NCBI RefSeq assembly: GCF_038624605.1
Contig: NZ_CP152020.1
Span: 2,349,312-2,413,311, forward strand
Length of the DNA stretch: 64,000 nt
DNA from: Psychrobacillus sp. FSL K6-4046
GTDB lineage: Bacteria; Bacillota; Bacilli; Bacillales_A; Planococcaceae
Direction of reading: 5' to 3'
In this document: positions 38,041-47,744 of the stretch, piece by piece
Position numbering within the stretch: position 1 is the stretch's first letter
Layout of the letters: each line of letters opens with the position of its first letter
Program-made: the position numbers and the translations under genes
Notes under the pieces: model-generated
Told to the model about the DNA's origin: nothing
Databases searched by the model: none
What the model saw: only the letters and a program-made list of their open reading frames with translations

Positions 38041-38984
38041 TAGTTTCTACCTCTTTTCTTCCTACCAATGCCTGAGGTTAATAATGTATTGATCGTAGCA
38101 AAAACGGTTATCAATACTAATAATATGATAGCTGTAGCCGATGCCGTCCCAAAAGATTGGAGTTTAAAAGCGTCCCGGTACAAATACATAACAATTGTCA
38201 TCGCTTCGTCTCTTGTAAAAGCACTAGTTCCTAAAAAGATGGTTGGTTCAGAAAATAACTGCAGAGCTCCTACAGTTGAAGTGAAGACCGTTAAAATGAT
38301 AAATGGCTTCAGCATCGGTATGGTAATGTATATAAGCTGTTGAAATTTATTTGCTCCATCGATCGTTGCTGCTTCGTACAAATAGCTTGGGATGCTTTGA
38401 ATACCAGCAAGATAGATAATGGTGTTATACCCTACCCACCGCCAAAATACCATAATCGAAATGGCAATCTTCGTTCCCCACTCAGAGCTGCTCCAGCTCA
38501 CAGGATCCAGCCCCGCCAAACTTAATACATAATTGGCTAAAGAAGATTCATGATCGCTAAACAATACACTAAAAATAAGAGCTACAGCCACCATGGAAGT
38601 AATATACGGCATAAAAATTGTTACGCGAAAGAAATTTCTAAACTTTAAAAATGCCAGATTTAATAAATAGGCAAAAATGATTCCAAACACTAATTGAGGG
38701 GCGGTTCCCATGATTCCCATGACAATTGTGTTGTAGACTGATTTCCAAAAAAGAGGATCTGTTAATACTATTTTAAAATTTGCTAAACCAACAAAAGTCA
38801 TAGGACTTAATCCATTCCACTTTTGAAAACCTAGATAAATACTAAATAATGCTGGATATAACCCAATAATAGCAAAAATAATAAAGAAAGGTGCAATATA
38901 TAAATAACCTGAAGCCATATCTTTTTTTGCTTCGGACATGTACCTTTTTTTTCTTACCTTTTCCTTATTACTTACAGCACTCAT
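38040..38984 (-). CDS. Sugar ABC transporter permease (MalF type)
   Basis: 314 residues, six membrane helices after a basic tail (KEKVRKKRYMSEAKKDM). EAA loop YEAATIDGANKFQQLIYITIPML. Separated from the binding-protein gene by 81 bp without a terminator. Confidence 0.93.
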   Translation of the reverse strand: MSAVSNKEKVRKKRYMSEAKKDMASGYLYIAPFFIIFAIIGLYPALFSIYLGFQKWNGLSPMTFVGLANFKIVLTDPLFWKSVYNTIVMGIMGTAPQLVFGIIFAYLLNLAFLKFRNFFRVTIFMPYITSMVAVALIFSVLFSDHESSLANYVLSLAGLDPVSWSSSEWGTKIAISIMVFWRWVGYNTIIYLAGIQSIPSYLYEAATIDGANKFQQLIYITIPMLKPFIILTVFTSTVGALQLFSEPTIFLGTSAFTRDEAMTIVMYLYRDAFKLQSFGTASATAIILLVLITVFATINTLLTSGIGRKKRGRN

Positions 38985-39065
38985 ATACTCACCTCATGTC
39001 CTATGAAAGGTGGAATGGAAGCTCATTCAACTCCTCATCCACCTTCAAATCTATTATTCTCTTTA

Positions 39066-40364
39066 CTAGCGATTCATTAAATCCTTTGCACGCTTAACTG
39101 CTGCAGCCCACTCTTTTTCTGGATCTGCCCCTTTAGCTTGAACATCCTTTAAGGCATTCAGTACTTCCTGATAAACCGGGAAGTATTTTTCTCCTTTATA
39201 CACCGCTCCATTGATGTCTTGTGCTGCTTGAGCAAATACTGGTGCTGTTGATTGGCCACCAAAGAACTCATCTTCATTGTTTTTGAAGGAATCCATTTCG
39301 TAAACAGACGGAGCAGATGGGAATAATCCTTTTGTTTGGAATGATTTTATTTGATTGTCAGGAGAGATTAACCACTCTGCAAATTCATAAGCTTCAGCTG
39401 CATGTTTAGTTTCTTTTGGGATGGAGATAAACGAACCGCCCCAGTTTGCAGCAAATTCAGTTGGCAATGTTGCTACTCTCCATTTACCTACTGCTTCTGG
39501 TGCATTCCCTTCCATCCAACCTTTTAACCAGCCAGCTCCTAATTCAGCTGCAAATTCACCTTTGTTTACCGCATTTGCCCACTCTGGTGACCACATTTCG
39601 AATTTTCCAACAATACCAAGCTCATTAAGCTTTACAGCATAGTCGTATGCCTCTTTAACCGTATTTCCTTCTTGCTCTATTAATAATTCACCCTCAGGGT
39701 TTAGGAACGTTTCTTGTGCTGCATCTAAATAAGATCTGAATGCCATTTCAATACTATCGATGAATGGTTTTCCAGTTTTCTCCTTCACCTGTATACCAGC
39801 TTCTTCAAATGCTTTGGGAGAACTGATAAGTTTAGCTACTTCATTAGGATCTGTTGGTAAACCAGCCTCTTCAAAGACATCTGTACGATAATATAAAGCT
39901 TTTGGACCAATATCCGTTGGTAACCCGATTAAGAAATCCCCAGCATTATTTTCTCCCGTACTCCATTTCCAATCTAAGTATTGGTCTTGAATATCTTTTG
40001 CACCCAGATCATAAAGGTTTTCAAACTGGTCTTGTGCTGCTTTAAAACGATCTAATTGATCAATCTCTAGCATCGTAATATCTGGAGCTCCGCTTCCTGC
40101 CGATAATGCAGTAAATAATGCATCATGGTGCTCTGCAGTTTCAGCAGCTCTTACTTTAACTTTCACATTAGGATTTTCCTCTTCATATGCCTTCGCTAAG
40201 TCTTCATAGTTAGTAGCACCAAAAGTCCAAAAGTTTAATGTAACTTGGTCTTGTGAGCCTCCGCTTTTTGCACCTTCAGACGATTCCTTTTCAGAACAAG
40301 CTGCCAATGATAGTGCAAGAACAGCCGACAAGCCCAAAGCACCTATTTTTTTTAAACTTCTCAA
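39066..40364 (-). CDS. Sugar-binding lipoprotein (SBP family 1)
   Basis: 432 residues. Lipobox LAAC after a short signal (GALGLSAVLALSLAAC). The SBP_bac_1 fold is supported by LNFWTFGATNYEDLAKAYEEENPNVKV and ITMLEIDQLDRF. First gene of the operon. It captures an oligosaccharide, perhaps a beta-glucoside given the GH1 gene. RBS GGGGGAAT. Confidence 0.92.
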   Translation of the reverse strand: MRSLKKIGALGLSAVLALSLAACSEKESSEGAKSGGSQDQVTLNFWTFGATNYEDLAKAYEEENPNVKVKVRAAETAEHHDALFTALSAGSGAPDITMLEIDQLDRFKAAQDQFENLYDLGAKDIQDQYLDWKWSTGENNAGDFLIGLPTDIGPKALYYRTDVFEEAGLPTDPNEVAKLISSPKAFEEAGIQVKEKTGKPFIDSIEMAFRSYLDAAQETFLNPEGELLIEQEGNTVKEAYDYAVKLNELGIVGKFEMWSPEWANAVNKGEFAAELGAGWLKGWMEGNAPEAVGKWRVATLPTEFAANWGGSFISIPKETKHAAEAYEFAEWLISPDNQIKSFQTKGLFPSAPSVYEMDSFKNNEDEFFGGQSTAPVFAQAAQDINGAVYKGEKYFPVYQEVLNALKDVQAKGADPEKEWAAAVKRAKDLMNR

Positions 40365-40504
40365 ATTGATTCCCCCTAATTTTTTTAGTCAATGTGTCTT
40401 ACAGGTTGTAATTCTTCAACAAAAATAATGAAAGTTATTATTTTTGTATCATGCACCTCCCATATTGTCCTCATCATAAAAACTAAGCTACTTGATACAT
40501 TAAG

Positions 40505-40631
40505 GAAACCGGTTTCTAAATAATATAAAAAAAAGCAATAATTAGAAGGTGAAACCGCTTTCAAATAGAATTATAATCCTAGATTAATAGAAAATCAAGA
40601 ATTTTCTTACAAATTAACGAAAACGCTTTCC
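40505..40631. promoter_or_regulatory. Three LacI/CcpA-type operator sites upstream of the sugar operon
   Basis: GAAACCGGTTTC (40505-40516, perfect palindrome), TGAAACCGCTTTCA (40550-40563) and GAAAACGCTTTCC (40619-40631). All fit LacI-family half sites around a central CG; the last two also fit the cre consensus for carbon catabolite control. They lie 140-270 bp upstream of the binding-protein start, so the leader is long or the promoter is near the sites. Confidence 0.7.
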
Positions 40632-40849
40632 AAAAGTAAATTACTATAATAATGGCCGATAATATATTTTAGAAAACTCTCTTGCTTCACATTTAATTAG
40701 TATGCTATATCCTTCCCTCAATATGATTAGACTTCCTTGCTATGTTTCTTTTTAGGTTTTCAGTTCGCTGTACTACCAGGAAACGTCGCCTCCGCTTCAA
40801 ACAATGATAGTGAATTTTTATTAGAGATCAGTTACCTTATAAAAACAGT
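40632..40849. other. Intergenic, no gene seen
   Basis: AT-rich, between the Cys-rich protein gene and the sugar operon promoter region. No reading frame with an RBS and no structured element recognised. Confidence 0.4.
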
Positions 40850-40886
40850 AAAGAGGTGAAATCATATTTCTTATTTCACCTCTTTT
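40850..40886 (-). terminator. Intrinsic terminator
   Basis: Arms AAAGAGGTGAAAT / ATTTCACCTCTTT 36 bp past the stop of the Cys-rich protein gene. Confidence 0.88.
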
Positions 40887-40921
40887 CATTGATTGACTCG
40901 CTATATCCCAGCCTCTCTTTA

Positions 40922-41812
40922 TTAATCTCCTCCCCCACAGCTTGAGCAAGAACTATCTGAAGAGCAAGACTTACAAGAGTTGGCCGACCCACAGCTTGTG
41001 CAATTCGATAAATTATCGCCATTGCTTATTTTCATGTAACTTGAAAATTCATCATAATGGAAATAAGAAACAGACAAGAAAGGAAGGAGCATTGCGTTGT
41101 AATTTTGATGATTTTTTCCTTGTTTCAACTTTTCATGTATAATCTTTTTCTCGTAATCTCTTACACCATTTACTGTATTTTTCATGGAAGTAATAAGCGC
41201 AAGTACAGTTTTCATATATTTCGAATCACGTTTAAAGTAAATATCGATTAATTCATTTTCTTGTAAATTTTTAAAATCATCCATTACAGTTGGATGAACA
41301 GGGTTCTTAAAAAAACCTTTATACAGAAGTATATTCTCGCGTCTTATAAAAAATAGCTCTGCATACACCCAGTCAAAAAAACCACGTAAATCAGGATCGG
41401 GTTCTATCTTTACATTTGGACTATGATGTAGCTTTGCACCTAAATAATTTATCGAAAAATTTTCATACTCACGGGTAAACATAAGCATCTCATGCCACAA
41501 TTCATCAACTTTCTCACTAAACATTGGAGACTCTTTTAATAGTGACGCCATAATAAAATAGCGTTTTAAATCTAGGAGGCGCCACTCATACTCATTTTCT
41601 TTTAATCTATTATTATTCCTTACCCTCACTTCTACATTTTCCATAAAACTTTTAGGAAGGGATTGCTCCAGTGTATCATTTAGCTTTTTTAACCCTTTAA
41701 TTTGCTTTAATTCTAATGTTTTTGGAGATAAACCAAACTTATATGAGGTGTTCTTGCGCACAAAAAGACTAAAACCAATAAAAACTATAAGTAGCAACAC
41801 GATCCATTCCAT
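40922..41812 (-). CDS. GRDP-like membrane protein with Cys-rich tail
   Basis: 296 residues. One N-terminal membrane segment (WIVLLLIVFIGFSLFV). A middle region contains KVDELWHEMLMFTREYENF, the DxxWHxhhxxTxxY motif of the glycine-rich-domain/DUF1399 (GRDP) proteins. The C-terminal 30 residues carry nine Cys in CxxC spacings among Ser and Gly (NCTSCGSANSCKSC...). Such tails may bind metal or be disulfide-rich, depending on which side of the membrane they lie. Function unknown. Single gene with terminator. Confidence 0.7.
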   Translation of the reverse strand: MEWIVLLLIVFIGFSLFVRKNTSYKFGLSPKTLELKQIKGLKKLNDTLEQSLPKSFMENVEVRVRNNNRLKENEYEWRLLDLKRYFIMASLLKESPMFSEKVDELWHEMLMFTREYENFSINYLGAKLHHSPNVKIEPDPDLRGFFDWVYAELFFIRRENILLYKGFFKNPVHPTVMDDFKNLQENELIDIYFKRDSKYMKTVLALITSMKNTVNGVRDYEKKIIHEKLKQGKNHQNYNAMLLPFLSVSYFHYDEFSSYMKISNGDNLSNCTSCGSANSCKSCSSDSSCSSCGGGD

Positions 41813-41872
41813 AAAATGCTCCCCCTATTAGTAGCTTTTAGTATTAGTAAATCCACGCAATATCATGAGCTA

Positions 41873-42211
41873 TTAATTATTGCGATTTTTTTCTCCCCAC
41901 TCACATAGTTGTTCCAAAACAGGTAATAAAGTATCTGCTTTAGGTGTTAGACTATACTCTACTTTAGGAGGTATTTGTGGGTACTCTTTCCGTAAAACCA
42001 ACCCATCTGCTTCCAGCTCTTTAAGATGTGAACTCAATGTTTTAAAGGTAATGGCTCCTATTTGTCTTTTCATATCATTAAAGCGAACGGGTTGATTTTC
42101 AGCTAGCAGATAGAGAATTAGCATTTTCCATTTTCCACCTACTACCGACAAAGTATACCCAAATGATGTCTCTTGAATATTCCCCTTGTCTTTATATTCC
42201 TCCATACTCAT
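41873..42211 (-). CDS. HxlR family transcriptional regulator
   Basis: 112 residues. Winged helix with SVVGGKWKMLILYLLAENQPVRFNDMKRQIGAITFKTLSSHLKELEADGLV. HxlR proteins often respond to reactive electrophiles or oxidative stress; the conserved N-terminal Cys is absent here. Divergent from the RidA gene, probably its regulator. Confidence 0.92.
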   Translation of the reverse strand: MSMEEYKDKGNIQETSFGYTLSVVGGKWKMLILYLLAENQPVRFNDMKRQIGAITFKTLSSHLKELEADGLVLRKEYPQIPPKVEYSLTPKADTLLPVLEQLCEWGEKNRNN

Positions 42212-42315
42212 TTGACACTATCCTTTCTGATAGTAACTATCAAAAATGTGCGTACTATTTTTTTCTTTTTATTCATTTTATACTTACTTTACTTTGAAAT
42301 AAAGGAGAGAAAATA

Positions 42316-42699
42316 ATGAATAGTGTTAAAACTTACAACCACAATCTCTGGGATCATGGGATTACACAAGGTTATGGCGTCAACAATACCATTTACATTT
42401 CAGGGCAATTTTCACACAATCAAGACGGCGTATTCGTTGGAGAGGAAGATATTGAGGCGCAGGCCCGTCAGACACTTGAAAATCTGGACCTCGTCCTTCA
42501 GGAGTTTGGTGTAACAAAATCTAATCTCGCTTATGTGGAGCTCTATCTAACGAATCCTCAAGCCCATTTCTCCCCAGTCATAGAAATGTTTAAGGAATAT
42601 ATCGGAGAACATCGTCCAGCCGGCAGTTGTATCGGCGTGACTTACTTGGCTTTCCCTGAGCAACTAATTGAGATCAGTGCTATCGCACACACCGATTAA
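42316..42699 (+). CDS. RidA family protein
   Basis: 127 residues, the usual length. Contains YISGQFSHNQDG and the C-terminal active-site region RPAGSCIGVTYLAFPEQLIEIS. In RidA enzymes an Arg near residue 105 binds the imine carboxylate (here in HRPAGS). It hydrolyses reactive enamines/imines from PLP enzymes, or belongs to a relaxed YjgF subgroup. RBS AAAGGAGAG. Divergent from hxlR. Confidence 0.85.
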   Translation: MNSVKTYNHNLWDHGITQGYGVNNTIYISGQFSHNQDGVFVGEEDIEAQARQTLENLDLVLQEFGVTKSNLAYVELYLTNPQAHFSPVIEMFKEYIGEHRPAGSCIGVTYLAFPEQLIEISAIAHTD

Positions 42700-42880
42700 G
42701 AAAGATTTTCTAGACAATCGCAATCATCTCTTTTCTGGAAAACTAGATATGTATAATTCTCATGCTAATTAAAGAAAATGAAATAATGCGAATATCAATT
42801 TTAACGAAAGAACCTCAACCATTTATCTCCATAATTCACTATGATATACTGTATTTATTTCTTAGAGAAGGAGATATGAG

Positions 42881-43420
42881 ATGTTAAAAACTAAAAATAT
42901 ATACATTCGTCCATTTATAGTTTCAGATGCGAAAGAAATGCTAGATTTAGAAATCAGGAATCGTGCATTTTTACAAAACTATTCCGTAGCTCTTCCAGAA
43001 AACTACTGGACCATAGAAACGCAAAAAGAATTAATTGAAAAATCGGCACAAAATTCGACAAAGGATTCCGCATATCAGTTTGGAATTTTTAAAGTAGATG
43101 GCGACGTATTAATAGGTTCTATCTCACTATTTCAAGTAGTCCGCGGACCTCGTCAAAGCGCCCTTTTAGGCTATTCCTTGGATCAAGCGCATAATGGCAA
43201 AGGATATACCACTGAAGCTACTCGTCTAGTTATTCAATATGCTTTTGAGACACTCAACTTACACAGAATAGAAGCCGGAGTCATGCCAAATAATACAGGC
43301 TCCATTCGAGTTTTAGAAAAAGTAGGTTTTCACAATGAGGGATTGGCAAAAAAAAGTGTAGAAATTAACGAAAAATGGGAAGACCATGAAATGTTTGCCA
43401 TATTAAATCCTAAGCACTAA
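42881..43420 (+). CDS. GNAT N-acetyltransferase (RimJ/RimL type)
   Basis: 179 residues. IYIRPFIVSDAKEML at the start, acetyl-CoA site region LGYSLDQAHNGKGYTTEATRLVIQYAF, and RIEAGVMPNNTGSIRVLEKVGF at the end. RimJ/RimL-type enzymes acetylate ribosomal protein N-termini or small molecules; the substrate is unknown. RBS GAAGGAG. Confidence 0.9.
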   Translation: MLKTKNIYIRPFIVSDAKEMLDLEIRNRAFLQNYSVALPENYWTIETQKELIEKSAQNSTKDSAYQFGIFKVDGDVLIGSISLFQVVRGPRQSALLGYSLDQAHNGKGYTTEATRLVIQYAFETLNLHRIEAGVMPNNTGSIRVLEKVGFHNEGLAKKSVEINEKWEDHEMFAILNPKH

Positions 43421-43513
43421 CTTACCTTATGTGAAGATTATTTTCCTAAAGGCTATTTCTCTTCTTGAAGCAATGAACCATCCGGAAGCTCGACATTCAC
43501 CATGAAAAACATT

Positions 43514-43560
43514 AACCCCCGAATTGGTCTACTTTTAAAAGCAGCCACTATTCGGGGTTT
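43514..43560. terminator. Bidirectional terminator
   Basis: Arms AACCCCCGAAT / ATTCGGGGTT between convergent acetyltransferase and CPBP genes. Confidence 0.8.
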
Positions 43561-43587
43561 AGTTCAAAATGTATAGCCTTTAATCAT

Positions 43588-44334
43588 TTAAATTCTTTCA
43601 TGAATAAAAGCATTCTTTACTGTATTATTTTTCCGCAGAGAAAATGCTAAGACAGTAATAGCTATAACTAAAATACCAATCACTGTCGTATCCAGAATGA
43701 CACTGGATTCTCCGTTTCCTAAAAATTGAAGCAGATTATGAAGGCCATGAAACAAAATTAGAGGGTAAATGTTTTCTGTTTTTATAAATAATTGTGCAAG
43801 CACTATTCCTATTAATAAAGAATAAATCAATTGAAGTCCAGTCTGTCCTAAACTTTGTCCAGATAACAAATTAAGCATGTGGGTAACAGAAAATAATATG
43901 CTCGAAGTTAGAATAGCTGGAAGCATACCTAGTGGCAATAATATTTTAATCATTATTCCTCTGTAAATACTTTCTTCCACAAAACCCACTAGAATAGCAA
44001 AACCAACAAAGAATATAATTGTTTCAAGAGGCTGGGAACTAAACCCTTGAAAGCATAATACAATTAAAATAAGAAGTAGAGGCAAATACGAATACCAGCT
44101 TTTTCTGATTAATACTCGTTTAAAACCAAAATAGGTCCATTTTCTTTTCCATGTAAAATAAATGATTAATACTAGTGCAGTTGGTATGAACGATATTAAT
44201 ATCGGAGAATTGTAACTTAATTGTTTAATCGTCGCAATCGCCCCCGCTATAAAAACTACTAGTAAAAAACTAATCTCAATCAGTATTATACTTTTAATGG
44301 GGTGCTTTTTTGCATAACTTAACTTATTATCCAC
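43588..44334 (-). CDS. CPBP family intramembrane glutamic endopeptidase
   Basis: 248 residues, about seven to eight membrane helices. CPBP motifs: VEESIYRGIMIKIL (EExxxR), FSVTHML (FxxxH) and HGLHNLL (HxxxN/B). Such proteases act in prenyl-protein processing, bacteriocin self-immunity or membrane protein quality control. It follows the serine-hydrolase gene in the same direction with 70 bp between. Confidence 0.9.
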   Translation of the reverse strand: MDNKLSYAKKHPIKSIILIEISFLLVVFIAGAIATIKQLSYNSPILISFIPTALVLIIYFTWKRKWTYFGFKRVLIRKSWYSYLPLLLILIVLCFQGFSSQPLETIIFFVGFAILVGFVEESIYRGIMIKILLPLGMLPAILTSSILFSVTHMLNLLSGQSLGQTGLQLIYSLLIGIVLAQLFIKTENIYPLILFHGLHNLLQFLGNGESSVILDTTVIGILVIAITVLAFSLRKNNTVKNAFIHERI

Positions 44335-44403
44335 TATACATCTTTCCTCCTAATAACATCTTCTAGCCATCCTGTACAATACTTATTGGTTCAAAAATTA
44401 TTT

Positions 44404-46305
44404 TTATAGAAGATTAAAGAAATTCCAATTCATTAATACGGCTACTAATAATACAATGAGCCATATTGTGAAAACTCGTATAAATTTATGGCTTTTTTTC
44501 AAATTTACTAATTTCCAATTAACTAAATCTAAAATGACAAGAATTACTGCTACAAAAAGAAGGAACCAGTTTAAGTAAATGTGTAACTGAAGCGCATCTA
44601 AATAAAGCATCGAGGAGCTAACAATAGTACGAATAACAAGAACAATATTATTTATGACTAACAAGCTTCCAGTTAAATTTATCAACCAAAATAGTTTTGT
44701 TTCTTTTGAGGGCTGCATATTTTGCTTGTGATTTTTTAATGATTTTATTAGCCAAATGATAGGTGAGAAAATAAAATATAATACACTAATTAGTACTATG
44801 CCTAAACTAATTATTAGCCATGGCAGCTTTCGATCCCCTTCTAAAGGTAAATAATCAGCAACCTGACCATTGGTGAGCCGTTTTACTCCGAATTCGTCCA
44901 CCTCAAAATAAGCTTTTGAAAGAATATATCCCACAATCGGATTCTCACTAGATGTAAGGGTATATAAATAAGGATCGATTTGAGTGTAGGTACCTTCCAT
45001 TCCATAAAGGCTTATATTTATTTTATCTTTTGATACCGCTTCGACTTTTAAGGGTGGTAGAAAACCAAGAAACTCCGTGTATGTGCTACGTGATTGGCGA
45101 GCTGCAACATACAATCCAGCAATTTCATCAAAGCTTGGCATCTCAATTGTTGGTGTTTGAGTCATGTCATCGGGTTTACCAAAAAGTAAATCTATGACTC
45201 CTGATGTCACATTCATTTCAGCTGAGGCATTTGTTAAAACAACTACTCCAAAATGTTCATCCGGTGCAATTACCATATTTGAACTAAAGGCAGCTGTATT
45301 TCCTCCATGGCCTACCCCTCTCACTTTACCATCATATTCCCAAAAGCCATGTGCGTTAGAGAGCAGATTACTATGTGGAGAATAGCTTTGTGTTAGCATT
45401 TTGTCGAGAGTGCCTTCAGTTGAAAAAAGTGGATTGCTAGTAGAATTCGTTGGCATTAGCGCGACAGCAAATCTCGCTAAGTCTTCAGCTGTTCCATTTA
45501 CAGAACCAGCCGGGTAGAGTGGAACATATGACCAACTTCCTTCTGTAAACTCCTTATTTTCTTTTGGTATATAACCTTTCGCTTTGTGTTCAAGTTCTGT
45601 GTAATTCGCTAAAGTAGGATCGCCTGATGTGCTGTGCATGGATAGTGGTAGAAAAATATGCTCCATCTCGTAATCTAAAAAAGTTTGCTCTGCAATTCGT
45701 TCAATGACGTAACCCGCTAGAGCAGTCGCATAATTTGAATATGCCATTGTACTACCTGGTTCATAGATCTGCTTCGGTTGCCTACTGATTAAAACTTCTT
45801 CTAAAGAATCTACACTTTCTGGGGTAGACATGATTAAATCAAAGTAATAATCCTCAAAACCCGCTGTATGACTCATAATTTGATTCATTGTAATAGGCTT
45901 TTCATATGTTAACTTGGAGACAAAATCTTTAGGAAGGTATGTTGTAATATCTTCATTTAAATCTAATTTTCCTTGTTCGACTAGTTGCATTGCAGCTGTC
46001 CATACAAACAATTTACTAATAGAACCATATTCAAAAACCGTTTTTTGTGGATTTACTAATATCTCTTTTTCAATATTTGCGTAACCATATCCTTTAGAAA
46101 ACACAATTTCTCCATCTTTTACGACTACAATTGAAGCACCCGGTGTTGATTGACCAATGTGATTTAAGACAAACCCATCGATTTCCTCCTTTAACTTATT
46201 TAATGGAATACCTGATGGCGTACTTCCATTTTCCGCACTGTAAACAGGACTGAAAGAAAGACAAGTACTAACTAAAATGAGTACTACAAGAATTCGTTTA
46301 ATCAT
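44404..46305 (-). CDS. Beta-lactamase family serine hydrolase with membrane domain
   Basis: 633 residues. Signal peptide (ILVVLILVSTCLSFSPVYSA). Class C/PBP4*-like domain with SxxK (SISK near 98), YxN (YSNYATALAG) and HxG (GVGHGGNTA). C-terminal ~130 residues contain four hydrophobic helices, so the enzyme domain faces outward. Likely a D-Ala-D-Ala/D-amino-ester peptidase or esterase acting on wall peptides or other D-peptides, not necessarily a resistance enzyme. RBS AAAGGAGCC. Confidence 0.88.
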   Translation of the reverse strand: MIKRILVVLILVSTCLSFSPVYSAENGSTPSGIPLNKLKEEIDGFVLNHIGQSTPGASIVVVKDGEIVFSKGYGYANIEKEILVNPQKTVFEYGSISKLFVWTAAMQLVEQGKLDLNEDITTYLPKDFVSKLTYEKPITMNQIMSHTAGFEDYYFDLIMSTPESVDSLEEVLISRQPKQIYEPGSTMAYSNYATALAGYVIERIAEQTFLDYEMEHIFLPLSMHSTSGDPTLANYTELEHKAKGYIPKENKEFTEGSWSYVPLYPAGSVNGTAEDLARFAVALMPTNSTSNPLFSTEGTLDKMLTQSYSPHSNLLSNAHGFWEYDGKVRGVGHGGNTAAFSSNMVIAPDEHFGVVVLTNASAEMNVTSGVIDLLFGKPDDMTQTPTIEMPSFDEIAGLYVAARQSRSTYTEFLGFLPPLKVEAVSKDKINISLYGMEGTYTQIDPYLYTLTSSENPIVGYILSKAYFEVDEFGVKRLTNGQVADYLPLEGDRKLPWLIISLGIVLISVLYFIFSPIIWLIKSLKNHKQNMQPSKETKLFWLINLTGSLLVINNIVLVIRTIVSSSMLYLDALQLHIYLNWFLLFVAVILVILDLVNWKLVNLKKSHKFIRVFTIWLIVLLVAVLMNWNFFNLL

Positions 46306-46389
46306 CTTTTTGGCTCCTTTTTATGAATTGTAATTGAGAAAATATAAGTGAATATTAGATTATTAACTAGCATGCTTTTAGCAAAGGCT

Positions 46390-46606
46390 AGTTCAGTACG
46401 GCAAGGCTTTGCTCCGTCTGTGCAAGGTTCTAGCTCGTTTCCGCCAGGTTTAATCCCATCTCCGCAAGGTTTATTCCCGTCTCCGCAAGGTTCTAACTCG
46501 TTTCTGCACGGTTCTGCTCCTTCTTCGCAAGGTTCTCACGTCTGTGCAAGATTCTAGCTCGTTTCCGCAAGGTTCTGCTCCTTCTCCGCAAGGTTCTCTC
46601 GCTTTT
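46390..46606. repeat. 21-bp minisatellite (about ten units)
   Basis: Imperfect tandem units of the form GTYTCCGCAAGGTTCTNNCTC repeated from 46390 to 46606 with one shortened unit near 46533. GC content is higher than the surroundings. A plus-strand frame over part of it would encode a PSPQGS-type heptad but has no RBS or start context and breaks within the array. Confidence 0.85.
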
Positions 46607-47019
46607 CTGAAAAAACTACCTTTTATCCGAAGTCCTCTACACTAACTCAAGCTAAAATTAATCCCCAAATGGTTGATGACCCTATTTATCACGTACATAG
46701 CAAAGTTCCAATTAACTAGAACTGACTTGGACGATTTTGGAAGATTACACCCCCTTCCTCCTCCCTACTGTATGATTTATACTAAACTTCAGAAATATCT
46801 TTTGTCTTACTTATTTCTTACAAAAACCTTAAGAGTTAAGTTACTCGATAAAACTACTATTGAGGACAAAATTCAATCTAGAATATTGAGGAAATAATTT
46901 ATTTGGTGGAAGAAAATAAATTACATTATTTAATATTTCCTTAAGATTTTGTCTTACCTTTTCTTAAAGAATTTAATGTATAGTGGGTAAGAAGTGATTG
47001 AGTGAAGGGATAAATCGTA
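46607..47019. other. Intergenic region before the VanZ gene
   Basis: AT-rich. Contains the promoter region of the VanZ gene (TTAAGA / TATAGT-like boxes near 46965-46985). No gene seen. Confidence 0.4.
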
Positions 47020-47535
47020 ATGAAAAAGTCTTTAAATATATTTTACTGGGGCATATTATTTTTCTATCTATTTTTATTAATTGATACCGTATTTTTAGGC
47101 AGAGGTAGCTTCAGAAGTGTTAATTTCGTTCCGTTGAATTCTATAAGAGAGTATATTATGGTGGATAATGGAATTGGTGGAACAAGAATTGTAGATATGA
47201 ATATTTGGGGAAATGTTTTAATGTTCATCCCAGCAGGAATCTATCTGAGTCTTCATAGCAGTATTAAATCCATAGCTAGGGTTTTATGTTCTATCTTTTT
47301 ATTGAGCCTATTTATTGAAGTTGTTCAATATATTTTTGAATTAGGAGCAACGGACATTGATGATATTATTTTAAATTTTATTGGTGGATTCCTTGGAGTC
47401 ATAATTTATAAAATTGCAGAGAAATTTTTAAAAGAGGATAGTAAAATTAAAAACTTTATTTCTATATTATCTGTAATTGTTGGTCTGCCTATATTCGTCT
47501 TACTAATTATCATAGTGATTGTAAATATCGATTAA
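47020..47535 (+). CDS. VanZ family membrane protein
   Basis: 171 residues. Four to five membrane helices with the VanZ-like pattern (NFVPLNSIREY, WGNVLMFIPAGIYLSL, FIEVVQYIFELGATDIDDIILNFIGG). VanZ homologues affect sensitivity to cell-surface-active antibiotics, but the natural function is unclear. Single gene. Confidence 0.88.
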   Translation: MKKSLNIFYWGILFFYLFLLIDTVFLGRGSFRSVNFVPLNSIREYIMVDNGIGGTRIVDMNIWGNVLMFIPAGIYLSLHSSIKSIARVLCSIFLLSLFIEVVQYIFELGATDIDDIILNFIGGFLGVIIYKIAEKFLKEDSKIKNFISILSVIVGLPIFVLLIIIVIVNID

Positions 47536-47744
47536 TCAAATTTTCCATTTTTACATTAAAATCAATTCTCTTAAACAGTCCTTTTAGCATTCAGCAGGAC
47601 TGTTTTTACTATGCGGCAATTATATATGTAGAAATAGACCTAAATTGTTCAAATATGATTATAAAAAAGAGTTAATATATAGATTTTAGCTAATCATATA
47701 GGTTATATTAGTTCAAGTGGATAAATAAGGAGCTATGAAATACG

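Noticed and set aside
44404-46305. Antibiotic-resistance beta-lactamase
   Set aside because: Long multi-domain protein with membrane tail, more like PBP4*/esterase-type serine hydrolases; resistance cannot be inferred.
46348-46557. Repeat-containing small protein (PSPQGS heptads)
   Set aside because: No RBS, start not conserved, and the frame is lost within the same repeat array; the period of 21 makes such frames expected by chance.
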